NCBI GenBank assembly: GCA_041940305.1
Contig: JBGTSJ010000029.1
Coordinates: forward strand, 4,023 to 68,022
Direction: 5' to 3'
DNA length: 64,000 nt
Source: JBGTSJ01 sp041940305
GTDB taxonomy: Bacteria > Planctomycetota > Planctomycetia > Planctomycetales > Planctomycetaceae
The notes under the pieces were generated by a model. It saw only the letters and a program-made list of their open reading frames with translations, was not told the DNA's origin and did no database searches. The position numbers and the translations under genes were made by a program. Shown piece by piece: positions 55,808 to 64,000 of this stretch (within the stretch, counting starts at the first letter, position 1; every line of letters starts with the position of its first letter).

Positions 55808-56578
55808 TCAGCCGGCGGCTTGTTCGGCGGCCTTGATGATGGCGAGGAAGCTGTCTGATTTTAGGCAGGCTCCTCCGACGAGGGCCCCGTCGACGTCCGG
55901 CTGCCGCATCAGTTCCAGGGCGTTGTCGGGTTTGACGCTCCCGCCATACAGGATGCGAGTCGCGTCCGCCGCGCCGGGATTGTAGCGGTCCTTCAACCAA
56001 TTGCGAAGATGAGCATGGGCGGCCTGGGCCTGCTCGGGGGAAGCCGTTTTGCCGGTGCCGATCGCCCAGACCGGTTCGTAGGCGATGACCACGTCCTGGA
56101 GGGATTCCGCAGTGACCCCCTCCAGCCCGCCCGCCATCTGTTCGTCGAGGACGGCTTCGGTGCGGCCGGCTTCGCGATCTTCCAGCAGTTCGCCGACGCA
56201 GAGCAAAACCTGCAGCCCCTGGGAACGGGCGGCTTTCACCTTTGCGTTGATGAGCTTGTCGGTCTCTTTCAGCACGTGCCGCCGCTCGCTGTGGCCGAGG
56301 ATGACCGACCGGCAGCCGAGATCCTGAAGCATGTCCATCGAGACTTCGCCGGTGAAGGCTCCGGGTGGCTCGTGGTAGCCGTTCTGGGCTCCGAGGGCGA
56401 CGCCGCTGCTGGCGATGGCGTCCCGGACGAGAGTGAGGTACGGGTACGGCGGGCAGACAAGGACGTCGGTGCTGGTCAGCCTGGAGGGCACACCTGCGGC
56501 GACTCCTTTGGCGAGGGCCGCGGCGGTTTCCGCGGTGGTGTTCATCTTCCAGTTGCCGGCGACGAGGTAGCGTCGCAT
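55808..56578 (-). CDS. tpiA: Triosephosphate isomerase
   Basis: Interconverts glyceraldehyde-3-phosphate and dihydroxyacetone phosphate. The 256-residue barrel has the start VAGNWKMNTTAETA, the catalytic His region VILGHSERRHVLKET, the catalytic Glu in VIAYEPVWAIGTGKTASPEQ and the phosphate-binding ILYGGSVKPDNALELM and VDGALVGGACLKSD. Length is standard. It lies upstream of secG with a palindromic repeat between. Confidence 0.96.
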   Translation of the reverse strand: MRRYLVAGNWKMNTTAETAAALAKGVAAGVPSRLTSTDVLVCPPYPYLTLVRDAIASSGVALGAQNGYHEPPGAFTGEVSMDMLQDLGCRSVILGHSERRHVLKETDKLINAKVKAARSQGLQVLLCVGELLEDREAGRTEAVLDEQMAGGLEGVTAESLQDVVIAYEPVWAIGTGKTASPEQAQAAHAHLRNWLKDRYNPGAADATRILYGGSVKPDNALELMRQPDVDGALVGGACLKSDSFLAIIKAAEQAAG

Positions 56579-56766
56579 GTTGGGACTTCCTTAGTTGGTA
56601 TGGCCGAGACGTCGGAGAACGTCGCCCTCAGGTGATCTGTCTCGTCAGGAGTGAGTAGTTGTGCGGGTGCTGTGCAGGCGAATGTATCCGAACTGCCAGA
56701 GTTCGGGTTTGAGCAATTGACCCGAAGTCTGGTGACTTCGGCTACATGTCGAGTCAATCGGGCTGC

Positions 56767-57798
56767 TTACTTCCCTGCAGCGGGAATCGATTTGCCGATG
56801 ACCTTCGCCAGAGCCTGCATTTGCTGAACCACTTCGGCGTATTGGTCAGGGAGGAGAGCCTGCGGGCCGTCACTCATGGCCTTTTCGGGGCAGTTGTGAA
56901 CCTCGATGTGGACGCCGTCGGCTCCGGCGGCGACAGCGGCGTAGGCCATGCTGGGGATCAGGTCTGGCCGGCCGGTGGCGTGGCTGGGATCGACGATGAT
57001 CGGCAGGTGCGATAGCCCTTTGACGTTCGGGACGGCGGCGAGGTCCAGCAGATTGCGGGTGGAGGAGTCGAAGCTGCGGATGCCGCGCTCGCAGAGGATG
57101 ACCTGCTTGTTGCCGTTGGCGAGGATGTACTCGGCCGACATCAGCAGGTCCTGCACCGTTGCGCTCATGCCGCGCTTGAGGAGGACGGGGCGGTTAGTCT
57201 GGCCGACCTCGCTCAGCAGGTTGAAGTTCTGCATGTTGCGGGCGCCGATCTGGAACAGGTCGGTGTAACGGTTGACCAGTTCCACCTGCCGGGGATCCAT
57301 GACCTCAGTCACGACCGGCATTTTGAGTTCATCCCCGACCTTGCGGAGGATCTTGAGCCCTTCTTCGCCCATGCCCTGATAGCTGTAGGGGCTGGTGCGA
57401 GGTTTGAAGGCCCCGCCGCGGAGGACGTTCGCTCCCGCCTCGCGGACGGAGCGGCCGATCTCGAAGAGCACCTCTTCCCCTTCGATCGCACAGGGGCCGG
57501 CGATCATAATCAGGGAGCCGCCGCCGACCTGGACGCCGTGGCCGAGGTCGAAGACCGAGTCCTGTTCCTGGAATTCGCGGCTGGCGAGCTTGAACGGCTT
57601 GAGCACCGACATGACGTCCTCAACCCCGGGGATCGCCCGCAGCGGGGCGTTGCGCAGCCGGTCTTCCTCGCCGATGACGCCGACGAGCGTCCGCTTGATT
57701 CCGCGGCTGACCTCGTAGCGGAACCCCATCTCGGTGACTTTCTCGAGAATATGCTCCAGCTGGGGTTCGGTGTGGCCGGGTTTAAGAACGATGATCAT
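56767..57798 (-). CDS. aroF: 3-deoxy-7-phosphoheptulonate (DAHP) synthase, AroF/AroA-beta type
   Basis: Joins phosphoenolpyruvate and erythrose-4-phosphate in the first step of the shikimate pathway. The 343-residue protein has an N-terminal ferredoxin-like (ACT-like) regulatory part (MIIVLKPGHTEPQLEHILEK) and a barrel with IMIAGPCAIEGEEVLFEIGR, RGGAFKPRTSPYSYQGMG, VLLKRGMSATVQDLLMSAEY and IVDPSHATGRPDLIPSMA. It lies near the chorismate mutase/prephenate dehydratase gene in the same direction, so both serve aromatic amino acid synthesis. Confidence 0.95.
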   Translation of the reverse strand: MIIVLKPGHTEPQLEHILEKVTEMGFRYEVSRGIKRTLVGVIGEEDRLRNAPLRAIPGVEDVMSVLKPFKLASREFQEQDSVFDLGHGVQVGGGSLIMIAGPCAIEGEEVLFEIGRSVREAGANVLRGGAFKPRTSPYSYQGMGEEGLKILRKVGDELKMPVVTEVMDPRQVELVNRYTDLFQIGARNMQNFNLLSEVGQTNRPVLLKRGMSATVQDLLMSAEYILANGNKQVILCERGIRSFDSSTRNLLDLAAVPNVKGLSHLPIIVDPSHATGRPDLIPSMAYAAVAAGADGVHIEVHNCPEKAMSDGPQALLPDQYAEVVQQMQALAKVIGKSIPAAGK

Positions 57799-57920
57799 GG
57801 CGGATTAGTCCGTGGCAGTGATTCCAGAGTTGTAGCAGGGAGGGACGGGCATCGTAAGTTTGCGGCCTCGGCGAGGGTCGCGTCGGAGAGCCGTTCGACG
57901 CCGCAACAGCGGGGCCGATG

Positions 57921-58118
57921 TCAATCCGCGAGGAAACAGGCATCCACCAGGAGGGCGCTGCCGAGTCCGACGCCCCAGGGCCAGATCCAGCCGAGCTCCC
58001 AGAATGTCGCCGCCAGACCGAGAGAGACGAAGCCCGCGGCGATCTTCAGCCAGCGCGGGCGATCGGCCCACCACTCATAGGGATTCCGCGATTCCGGTTT
58101 TTTCCATCGATCAATCAA
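57921..58118 (-). CDS. Small two-helix membrane protein coupled to pheA
   Basis: The 65-residue product (MIDRWKKPESRNPYEWWADR, then two hydrophobic stretches around residues 24-41 and 42-61) starts within the last codons of pheA, overlapping by 8 bp. This suggests translational coupling. No known family; it may be a planctomycete-specific membrane peptide. Confidence 0.55.
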   Translation of the reverse strand: MIDRWKKPESRNPYEWWADRPRWLKIAAGFVSLGLAATFWELGWIWPWGVGLGSALLVDACFLAD

Positions 58119-59328
58119 CGGGTTCGCTGCGCGGGTAGGAGCCGAGGACTTCCATGCGGACGGCCTTGCGGGAGAGTTCCTGGAGGGATTTTTTGATGCG
58201 CGGCTCGTTGATGTGGCCTTCGAAGTCGAGGAAGAACAGGTAGCCGCTTTCGGGGCCGCGGAGAGGGAACGACTCGATCCAGGTGAGGTTGACCTTGGCC
58301 TTTTTGAAGACCGACAACGACTCCGACAGCGAGCCGGGGCTGTGCGGGATCTGCAGCAGCAGGGCCGTGCGGTCGTGGCCGGTCGCTTTGGTAACCTCGT
58401 CCCCGATGACGGCGAACCGCGTGACGTTGTGGACGTTGTCCTCGATCCGCTCAGCGACGATCTGCAGGTCGTACTGCACGGCCGCCTGGCGGCTGGCGAT
58501 GGCGGCGGCGCCGGGTTTGTCGCGGGCGAGCTGGGCTGCGGTGGAGGTGCTGGTGACCTCGTGCAGGTTGGCTCGCGGCATGTTGCGGGCGAGCCAGTCG
58601 CGGCATTGCGAGAGGGCCTGCGGCTTGCTGTAGACCTCGACGATCTCGCTGCGGGGAGAGCGGGACATCAGGTTGTGATGGACCGACATCTGCACTTCGC
58701 CACAGATCCGGAGCGGGAGGCGGGTGAACATGTCGAGCGTGTCGACGATGCGGCCATCGGTGCTGTTCTCGATGGGGACGATGCCGTAATCGGCGTGGCC
58801 CCGATTCACTTCCTCAAAGACGGAGGCGATCGTGTTCACCGGGATGAGATCGGCGGCGCGGCCGAAGCGCTCGATCGAGGCGAGATGTGTAAAGCTGAAC
58901 TGCGGGCCGAGGTAGACGACGCGGAGTGTCTTGACCTTGCTGCGGGCGGCGCTGATGACTTCCCGGAAGACGGAGTGGATTGCCGCCAGGGAAAGGGGCC
59001 CGCCGTTCTGGGCGTCCACTCGCTGCCAGAGTTCCTGCTCGACCGCGGAATCGAACAGCGGCTCCTGCCGTTCCTTGCGGGCGGTGAGACGTCGAATCGT
59101 CAGCTCCGCGCGGGAGTTCAGAAGCTTGACGATCTCCTTGTCGAGTGCGCGGAGCTTGGTGTCCATGCCTTCCGGGGACGCACCCGTCGAACGGGACGCA
59201 GGCTTCTTCTCGGGCTTCTTCCGGACGACCCGTTTGGGGGTGGACTTGGACGCGGGCTTGCTACGCTGCGGTCGCTGCGGCTTGCGTGCCGCTTTCTTCA
59301 CCCGCTTGGTGGTCGCTCGCTTAGCCAT
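58111..59328 (-). CDS. pheA: Chorismate mutase/prephenate dehydratase with a basic N-terminal tail
   Basis: Bifunctional enzyme of phenylalanine synthesis. After a Lys/Arg/Pro/Ser-rich tail (residues 1-52) comes an AroQ chorismate mutase helix bundle (about 55-130; KLRALDKEIVKLLNSRAELT), then a prephenate dehydratase domain (about 137-315; VVYLGPQFSFTHLASIERFG, GIVPIENSTDGRIVDTLDMF, TRFAVIGDEVT) and an ACT domain (about 325-400; SLSVFKKAKVNLTWIESFPL, FFLDFEGHINEPRIKKSLQE) that should bind phenylalanine for feedback control. The tail resembles histone H1-like proteins and is unusual for this enzyme. The ATG at 59328 opens the tail; MDTKL at residue 55 is the alternative start of the conserved part. 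Confidence 0.92.
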   Translation of the reverse strand: MAKRATTKRVKKAARKPQRPQRSKPASKSTPKRVVRKKPEKKPASRSTGASPEGMDTKLRALDKEIVKLLNSRAELTIRRLTARKERQEPLFDSAVEQELWQRVDAQNGGPLSLAAIHSVFREVISAARSKVKTLRVVYLGPQFSFTHLASIERFGRAADLIPVNTIASVFEEVNRGHADYGIVPIENSTDGRIVDTLDMFTRLPLRICGEVQMSVHHNLMSRSPRSEIVEVYSKPQALSQCRDWLARNMPRANLHEVTSTSTAAQLARDKPGAAAIASRQAAVQYDLQIVAERIEDNVHNVTRFAVIGDEVTKATGHDRTALLLQIPHSPGSLSESLSVFKKAKVNLTWIESFPLRGPESGYLFFLDFEGHINEPRIKKSLQELSRKAVRMEVLGSYPRSEPVD

Positions 59329-60066
59329 TCGTTGATTCCTGCCATCTGCCGGCCAGACCGGCCACGCTCCCCGGCCTCATCCGCGGCTTTGAAGTTGACT
59401 CGCCCTCCCTGCCTCCCCCCGGATTGGGATTGTCGCGAGGAATCCCCGACTTACCCTAATCAGTTTGCGGCCATCTGTGCGGCCAGATGTCGGTCCTCGT
59501 TCCCTGCCCGGCCGAACTCGACGTAACTTCCTATGATTGTACTCTTTTCGTCTCGGGCAACGCTGTTCGCAGCGGAGCGGCCAAGCCGGCACGGATCGGA
59601 CTAACTCCCAATCGCGCAATGACTTGGAACAGAAGTTTTACAGACGCGAAATGGGGGTGTCAAGCAGCCGGGCCGGCTATGAGGCTTTGGCTCGCGGGTT
59701 CATGCGAGATGTTGTTGACTGTCGAGATTGGCAGTCTACTACCCGCTGTGGATTTATGCCAAAATGGCACTTCGGCCGTGCCGCTGATTTCCTTCCCTAT
59801 GTGCCGAGTTGGCAGGTTCAGGCATCCCCCGAAGCGTCTCTGGAAGCGGATGCATGTCATATCCATCGTATACAAAAGGGGTTGTGCATTTGACTCCGCC
59901 ACACGCATTGCGGCATGTTGTTTGCTTTGTCATCGGAAGATCCTCTGTGAAAGCAAAGTGACAACGCGCGCCGATCCGGTCTCGCGCGAGAATCCCGTTC
60001 TATTAGGGCGACAACTTAAACTCCGGCTGGCACGCCGCCGGAGGTAGACACGATTCGGAGCAAATC
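59329..60066. other. Intergenic region upstream of dnaK
   Basis: About 740 bases between the divergent pheA and dnaK genes. It holds no believable gene. I searched for a CIRCE operator (TTAGCACTC-N9-GAGTGCTAA) and saw none, so heat control of dnaK probably does not use HrcA here. The local AT content rises around 59530-59960, as expected for a promoter region. Confidence 0.5.
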
Positions 60067-61977
60067 ATGGCAGTCAGCACGGAAAAGATCATCGGCATTG
60101 ACCTTGGGACCACGAACTCCGTCGTTTCGGTGATGGAGGGGGGCGAGGTGAAGGTGATCGCCAACCAGGAAGGGAACCGACTCACGCCAAGCGTGGTGGC
60201 ATTCACCGACAAGGGTGAGACGCTGGTCGGCGAGCCGGCCAAGCGGCAGGCGGTGACCAACCCCCGCAATACGATCTACTCGATCAAGCGCTTCATGGGA
60301 CGTCGCCACAACGAGGTGCAGTCGGAAGAGAAAATGGTGCCGTACGATGTCGTCGGCGGCGCGAGCGATTATGTGAAAGTGCGGATCGGCGACCGCGAGT
60401 ACACGCCGCCGGAGATTTCGGCGAAGGTGCTGCAGAAGCTGAAGGACGCTGCGGAGAATTACCTGGGACATAAGGTCAACAAGGCCGTCATCACGGTGCC
60501 GGCGTACTTCAACGATGCGCAGCGGCAGGCCACGAAAGACGCCGGGCAGATCGCGGGAATTGAAGTGTCCCGCATCATCAATGAGCCGACGGCGGCGGCG
60601 CTGGCCTACGGCCTCGAAAAGAAGCGGGACGAGAAGATCGCCGTCTTCGATCTGGGTGGCGGTACGTTCGACATCTCGATTTTGGAAGTCGAGGAGGGCT
60701 CGGTCGAAGTGCTGAGCACAAACGGCGATACGCACCTCGGCGGCGACGATTTCGATGAGGAGCTGATCAACCACGTCGCGTCGCAGTTCCAGAAAGAACA
60801 GGGGATTGACCTGCGCAAGGACCCGATGGCGCTGCAGCGTCTGCGCGAGGCGTGCGAGAAGGCGAAGAAGGAACTGTCGTCGTCGCAGTCGACCGACATC
60901 AACCTGCCGTTCATCACGGCCGACGCCGGCGGCGCGAAGCACCTGCAGATGACCATTTCGCGCTCGCAGTTCGAGCGGCTGATCGACAAGCTGGTCGAGC
61001 GCTGCCGTCACCCGGTTGTGCAGGCCCTCAAGGATGCCAAGCTGGAGCCGTCGCAGATCGACGAGGTGGTGCTGGTCGGCGGCTCGACGCGTGTGCCGAT
61101 GGTTGTGGACTTCGTGCGCAAGCTGTTCGGCGGCAAGGAGCCGCACAAGGGGGTCAATCCGGACGAGGTCGTTTCGGTCGGCGCCGCAATCCAGGGCGCG
61201 ATCATCGCCGGTGAGGTCAAGGACGTCGTCCTGTTGGACGTGACACCGCTGTCTCTGGGCATTGAGACGGAAGGGGGCGTGATGACGGTGCTGGTCGAAC
61301 GGAACACCACCATTCCTGTGACGAAGACCGAGACATTCAGCACGGCTGCCGACAACCAGACGGCGGTGACGGTGCGGGTGTTTCAGGGTGAGCGGCCGAT
61401 GGCGAACGACAACCGCCTGCTGGGGCAGTTCAACCTGGAAGGAATTCCGCCCGCGCGGCGCGGGATGCCGCAGATTGAGGTGACGTTCGATCTGGATGTG
61501 AACGGCATTCTCAACGTCTCGGCGAAAGACCGGGCAACGAATAAAGAGCAGAAGGTCCGGATTGAGCAGTCGAGCGGCCTTTCCAAGGATGAAATTGAGA
61601 AGATGCGCCGCGAGGCCGACTCGCATGCCGACGAGGACCGCCGCAAGCGCGAACTGGCCGAGGCCCGCAACCAGGCGGAGCATCGCGTGTACGAGGCGGA
61701 GAAGCTGATGGAGGAACATGCCGAGAAGCTCGATGCGGGGGCGAAGTCCGGCATCGAGAGTGCGATGGCGGCCGTCCGCGAAGCCAACAAGGGGGACGAC
61801 GTGGCGGCGATCAAGTCGTCCATGAGCAATCTGGAGCAGGCGCTGCACGCGCTCTCCAAGCACATGTACGAGTCGTCACAGGCCGCCGGGGGCGCTGCGG
61901 GCACACCACCCGGCGGGGAGGAGACCGCCTCGAACGACGAGAACGTCATTGATGCGGAATTCGAAAAGAAGTCGTAA
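60067..61977 (+). CDS. dnaK: Hsp70 chaperone DnaK
   Basis: The 636-residue ATP-driven chaperone has IGIDLGTTNSVVSVMEGGEV, AVITVPAYFNDAQRQATKDA, IINEPTAAALAYGLEKKRDE, VFDLGGGTFDISILEVEEGS and VLVGGSTRVPMVVDFVRKLF in the nucleotide domain, DVTPLSLGIETEGGVMTVLV at the domain border, the substrate-binding beta-sandwich, and a helical lid ending in a Gly/Glu-rich tail (NVIDAEFEKKS). Length is standard. clpB follows 70 bp downstream in the same direction, a plausible stress-response pair. Confidence 0.97.
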   Translation: MAVSTEKIIGIDLGTTNSVVSVMEGGEVKVIANQEGNRLTPSVVAFTDKGETLVGEPAKRQAVTNPRNTIYSIKRFMGRRHNEVQSEEKMVPYDVVGGASDYVKVRIGDREYTPPEISAKVLQKLKDAAENYLGHKVNKAVITVPAYFNDAQRQATKDAGQIAGIEVSRIINEPTAAALAYGLEKKRDEKIAVFDLGGGTFDISILEVEEGSVEVLSTNGDTHLGGDDFDEELINHVASQFQKEQGIDLRKDPMALQRLREACEKAKKELSSSQSTDINLPFITADAGGAKHLQMTISRSQFERLIDKLVERCRHPVVQALKDAKLEPSQIDEVVLVGGSTRVPMVVDFVRKLFGGKEPHKGVNPDEVVSVGAAIQGAIIAGEVKDVVLLDVTPLSLGIETEGGVMTVLVERNTTIPVTKTETFSTAADNQTAVTVRVFQGERPMANDNRLLGQFNLEGIPPARRGMPQIEVTFDLDVNGILNVSAKDRATNKEQKVRIEQSSGLSKDEIEKMRREADSHADEDRRKRELAEARNQAEHRVYEAEKLMEEHAEKLDAGAKSGIESAMAAVREANKGDDVAAIKSSMSNLEQALHALSKHMYESSQAAGGAAGTPPGGEETASNDENVIDAEFEKKS

Positions 61978-62047
61978 TCACACGAGCATCACCGGGCAAC
62001 GTCATTAGCGACGCATCGGTGATGCGTCGCTAAGCGTTTATACAGCC

Positions 62048-63055
<1,008 letters not shown>

Positions 63056-63106
63056 AGAAAGTTATTATTAATCCTCCATCAATTGAAGATACTATTAAAA
63101 TACTAA

Positions 63107-63600
63107 ATGGAATATAAGCTTGAATAGATTAAAATAAAAAGAGAACAATCAATAGAAGAACAATCCATAAAAAAAGCTGATTTAGCTATAAAAAACAAAA
63201 ATGAAACAATAAGGTTTAGAAAGAAGATTGAGGATAAGATTTTGATTAAAGACTAATCTGTAAAGAAAGTCAAACTCAAAGCTCTTAAGATAATTGAAGA
63301 GAAGAAAGAGAATTTGAAGCTACTTATCAAGATGATCACTATGGATGACAACTTTCCAAGACTAATCATGCCCGTCCTCACAAATCTTTAGCAGCTTGAA
63401 GATCACGATATCAAAAAGATACTATTTTTGTACTGGGAGATAATTGAAAAAACAAATTAGGATGGGACAATTATAGAAGAACTGATACTGAAAATATATA
63501 ACAGGCCTATGAATATTATTGTAAAAGCAAACACACATTCATTTTTTTTTTTATATCTTGTTTACTTGCACAAGGAGAGGGTGACAGAGAATTTCTAATC
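63107..63600 (+). CDS. Coatomer subunit beta-like N-terminal fragment (ciliate genetic code)
   Basis: Read with TAA/TAG as Gln, the frame gives a Lys-rich start, then KALKIIEEKKENLKLLIKMI, MPVLTNLQQLEDHDIKKILF and LYWEIIEKTNQDGTIIEELI. Eukaryotic beta-COP has the same order of features: a Leu-rich repeat start, [20 protein letters not shown] and PDGRLLHEMIL. In-frame TAG at 63389 and 63458 fall inside this conserved block, where glutamine is acceptable, and TAG 63125 and TAA 63254 lie upstream. Beta-COP coats Golgi vesicles and does not exist in bacteria. Homology weakens after about 63500, so an intron or frameshift may lie there. The true start is uncertain. Confidence 0.65.
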
Positions 63601-63621
63601 TAAATCATTCTTAATTTAAAT

Positions 63622-63885
63622 TCAGGAAAGAAGCCACAAGTTTTCCAGAATGTGAATCTTGGGGAATATTTCGAATTCTCCCTTGCTCAAAATATTAGTC
63701 ATGTCAAGCTCACGGTACACCTTGACGAAATCTGTGGACTCCAAAATATCCTCATCTGTCATAATATTATGAGATAATTCTCATTGATTAGATTTTAGAT
63801 AGTATAATGCTTAGGAATTTGTCTCAATGTCTTCTTCAAGATCACTTGGAAGACCCTTCCACCATTGAACAACTTTCTCAGCCAT
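63622..63885 (-). CDS. Unknown minus-strand frame in the foreign segment
   Basis: From an ATG at 63885 the frame reads MAEKVVQWWKGLPSDLEEDI, a TAA (as Gln), then about 10 residues to an in-frame TGA, and continues in phase (MTDEDILESTDFVKVYRELD, IFPKIHILENLWLLS) to TGA at 63622. The composition looks protein-like on both sides of the internal TGA, so an intron, a sequence error or two short proteins are possible. No family is recognised. Confidence 0.35.
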
Positions 63886-64000
63886 TTTAGTGATTTAGTT
63901 GATTATAGTATATAGATCTGCTGGTTGTTAGATTTTACTGTAAATTATCCTAGGTTTTGATTCATCCATCTGGTAAATTTCAGTTTTTAATCCAATCTTT

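Larger units (their letters stand above)
63056..64000. other. Foreign AT-rich segment, probably ciliate nuclear DNA
   Basis: Base composition changes within a few bases from GC-rich to strongly AT-rich, with many A-runs and T-runs unlike any part of the preceding 63 kb. No bacterial gene can be read in it. Two coding frames appear only if TAA and TAG mean glutamine (ciliate nuclear code): a coatomer-beta-like frame on the plus strand and an unknown frame on the minus strand. The remaining 63886-64000 stretch holds nothing I recognise. Confidence 0.85.

Noticed and set aside
58213..59526. 437-codon open frame antisense to pheA
   Set aside because: Shadow of the chorismate mutase/prephenate dehydratase gene.
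59329..60066. CIRCE operator upstream of dnaK
   Set aside because: No TTAGCACTC-N9-GAGTGCTAA sequence or close variant is present.
60016..61863. 615-codon open frame antisense to dnaK
   Set aside because: It lies exactly under a certain dnaK gene, is Arg/His/Leu-rich and shows no domain; GC-rich third positions produce such shadows.

Overview
The window is a GC-rich bacterial segment (positions 1 to about 63055) joined to about 945 bases of very AT-rich DNA of a different origin (63056-64000). The bacterial part looks like a planctomycete. It has secreted PQQ beta-propellers with a WPGWRGPRGDG start, a planctomycete-type ECF sigma factor next to a Ser/Thr kinase fused to a formylglycine-enzyme-like domain, a DUF4838 protein, a Tat-exported Gfo/Idh/MocA oxidoreductase, an FHA-GGDEF protein and a divergent RpoZ. 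No rRNA or CRISPR array was seen.

Layout. (1) 1-9600 is ordinary chromosome: a partial ArnT-like glycosyltransferase, a Ser/Thr kinase, a PQQ propeller, pyruvate kinase, TsaB, FolC and FHA-GGDEF. (2) At 9599-9671 lies an intact tRNA-Ala(GGC). Its 3' half is repeated 31.3 kb away at 40969-41012 (43 of 44 bases identical), followed by a hairpin that could be the original tRNA terminator. A truncated tyrosine integrase sits directly inside the left copy. The interval is therefore best read as an integrated and decaying genomic island. Its left part (9.7-28.8 kb) carries broken transposase, integrase, recombinase and methyltransferase pieces, a TIR-domain membrane protein with a small membrane partner, a sigma factor and kinase-FGE pair, a lipoprotein, an NTF2-like protein, a large zinc-ribbon/WD40/FGE pseudogene, an NHL propeller and a KaiC-like ATPase ended by a nonsense codon. 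Its right part (28.8-40.3 kb) carries intact cargo: a TPR/TolQ/TolR operon ending in a very unusual TolA/TolB-like fusion protein, then a DUF4838 protein and a CBM9-like secreted protein.

(3) 41-53 kb is chromosome again: a small membrane protein, an ABC transporter pair, a surface-sugar locus (two ArnT-like glycosyltransferases, a UDP-sugar dehydrogenase, an epimerase and a GT2), and a Gfo/Idh/MocA oxidoreductase. (4) 53-63 kb is housekeeping: yicC, gmk and rpoZ with a 7-bp tandem repeat filling the yicC-gmk gap, secG, tpiA, a DAHP synthase, a chorismate mutase/prephenate dehydratase with a histone-like tail, dnaK and the first 336 codons of clpB.

(5) At about 63056 clpB changes abruptly into AT-rich DNA. 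If TAA and TAG are read as glutamine, this DNA encodes a protein resembling the N-terminus of eukaryotic coatomer beta. That is typical of a ciliate nuclear genome, so the contig is very probably chimeric here.

Most interesting candidates: the Tol-like operon whose last protein combines a beta-propeller, a TonB/TolA-like Ser-x3-His membrane helix, a long Pro-rich linker and an alpha/alpha-toroid; the TIR membrane protein with its small partner; the tRNA-bounded island itself; and the repeat array that forms the start region of gmk.
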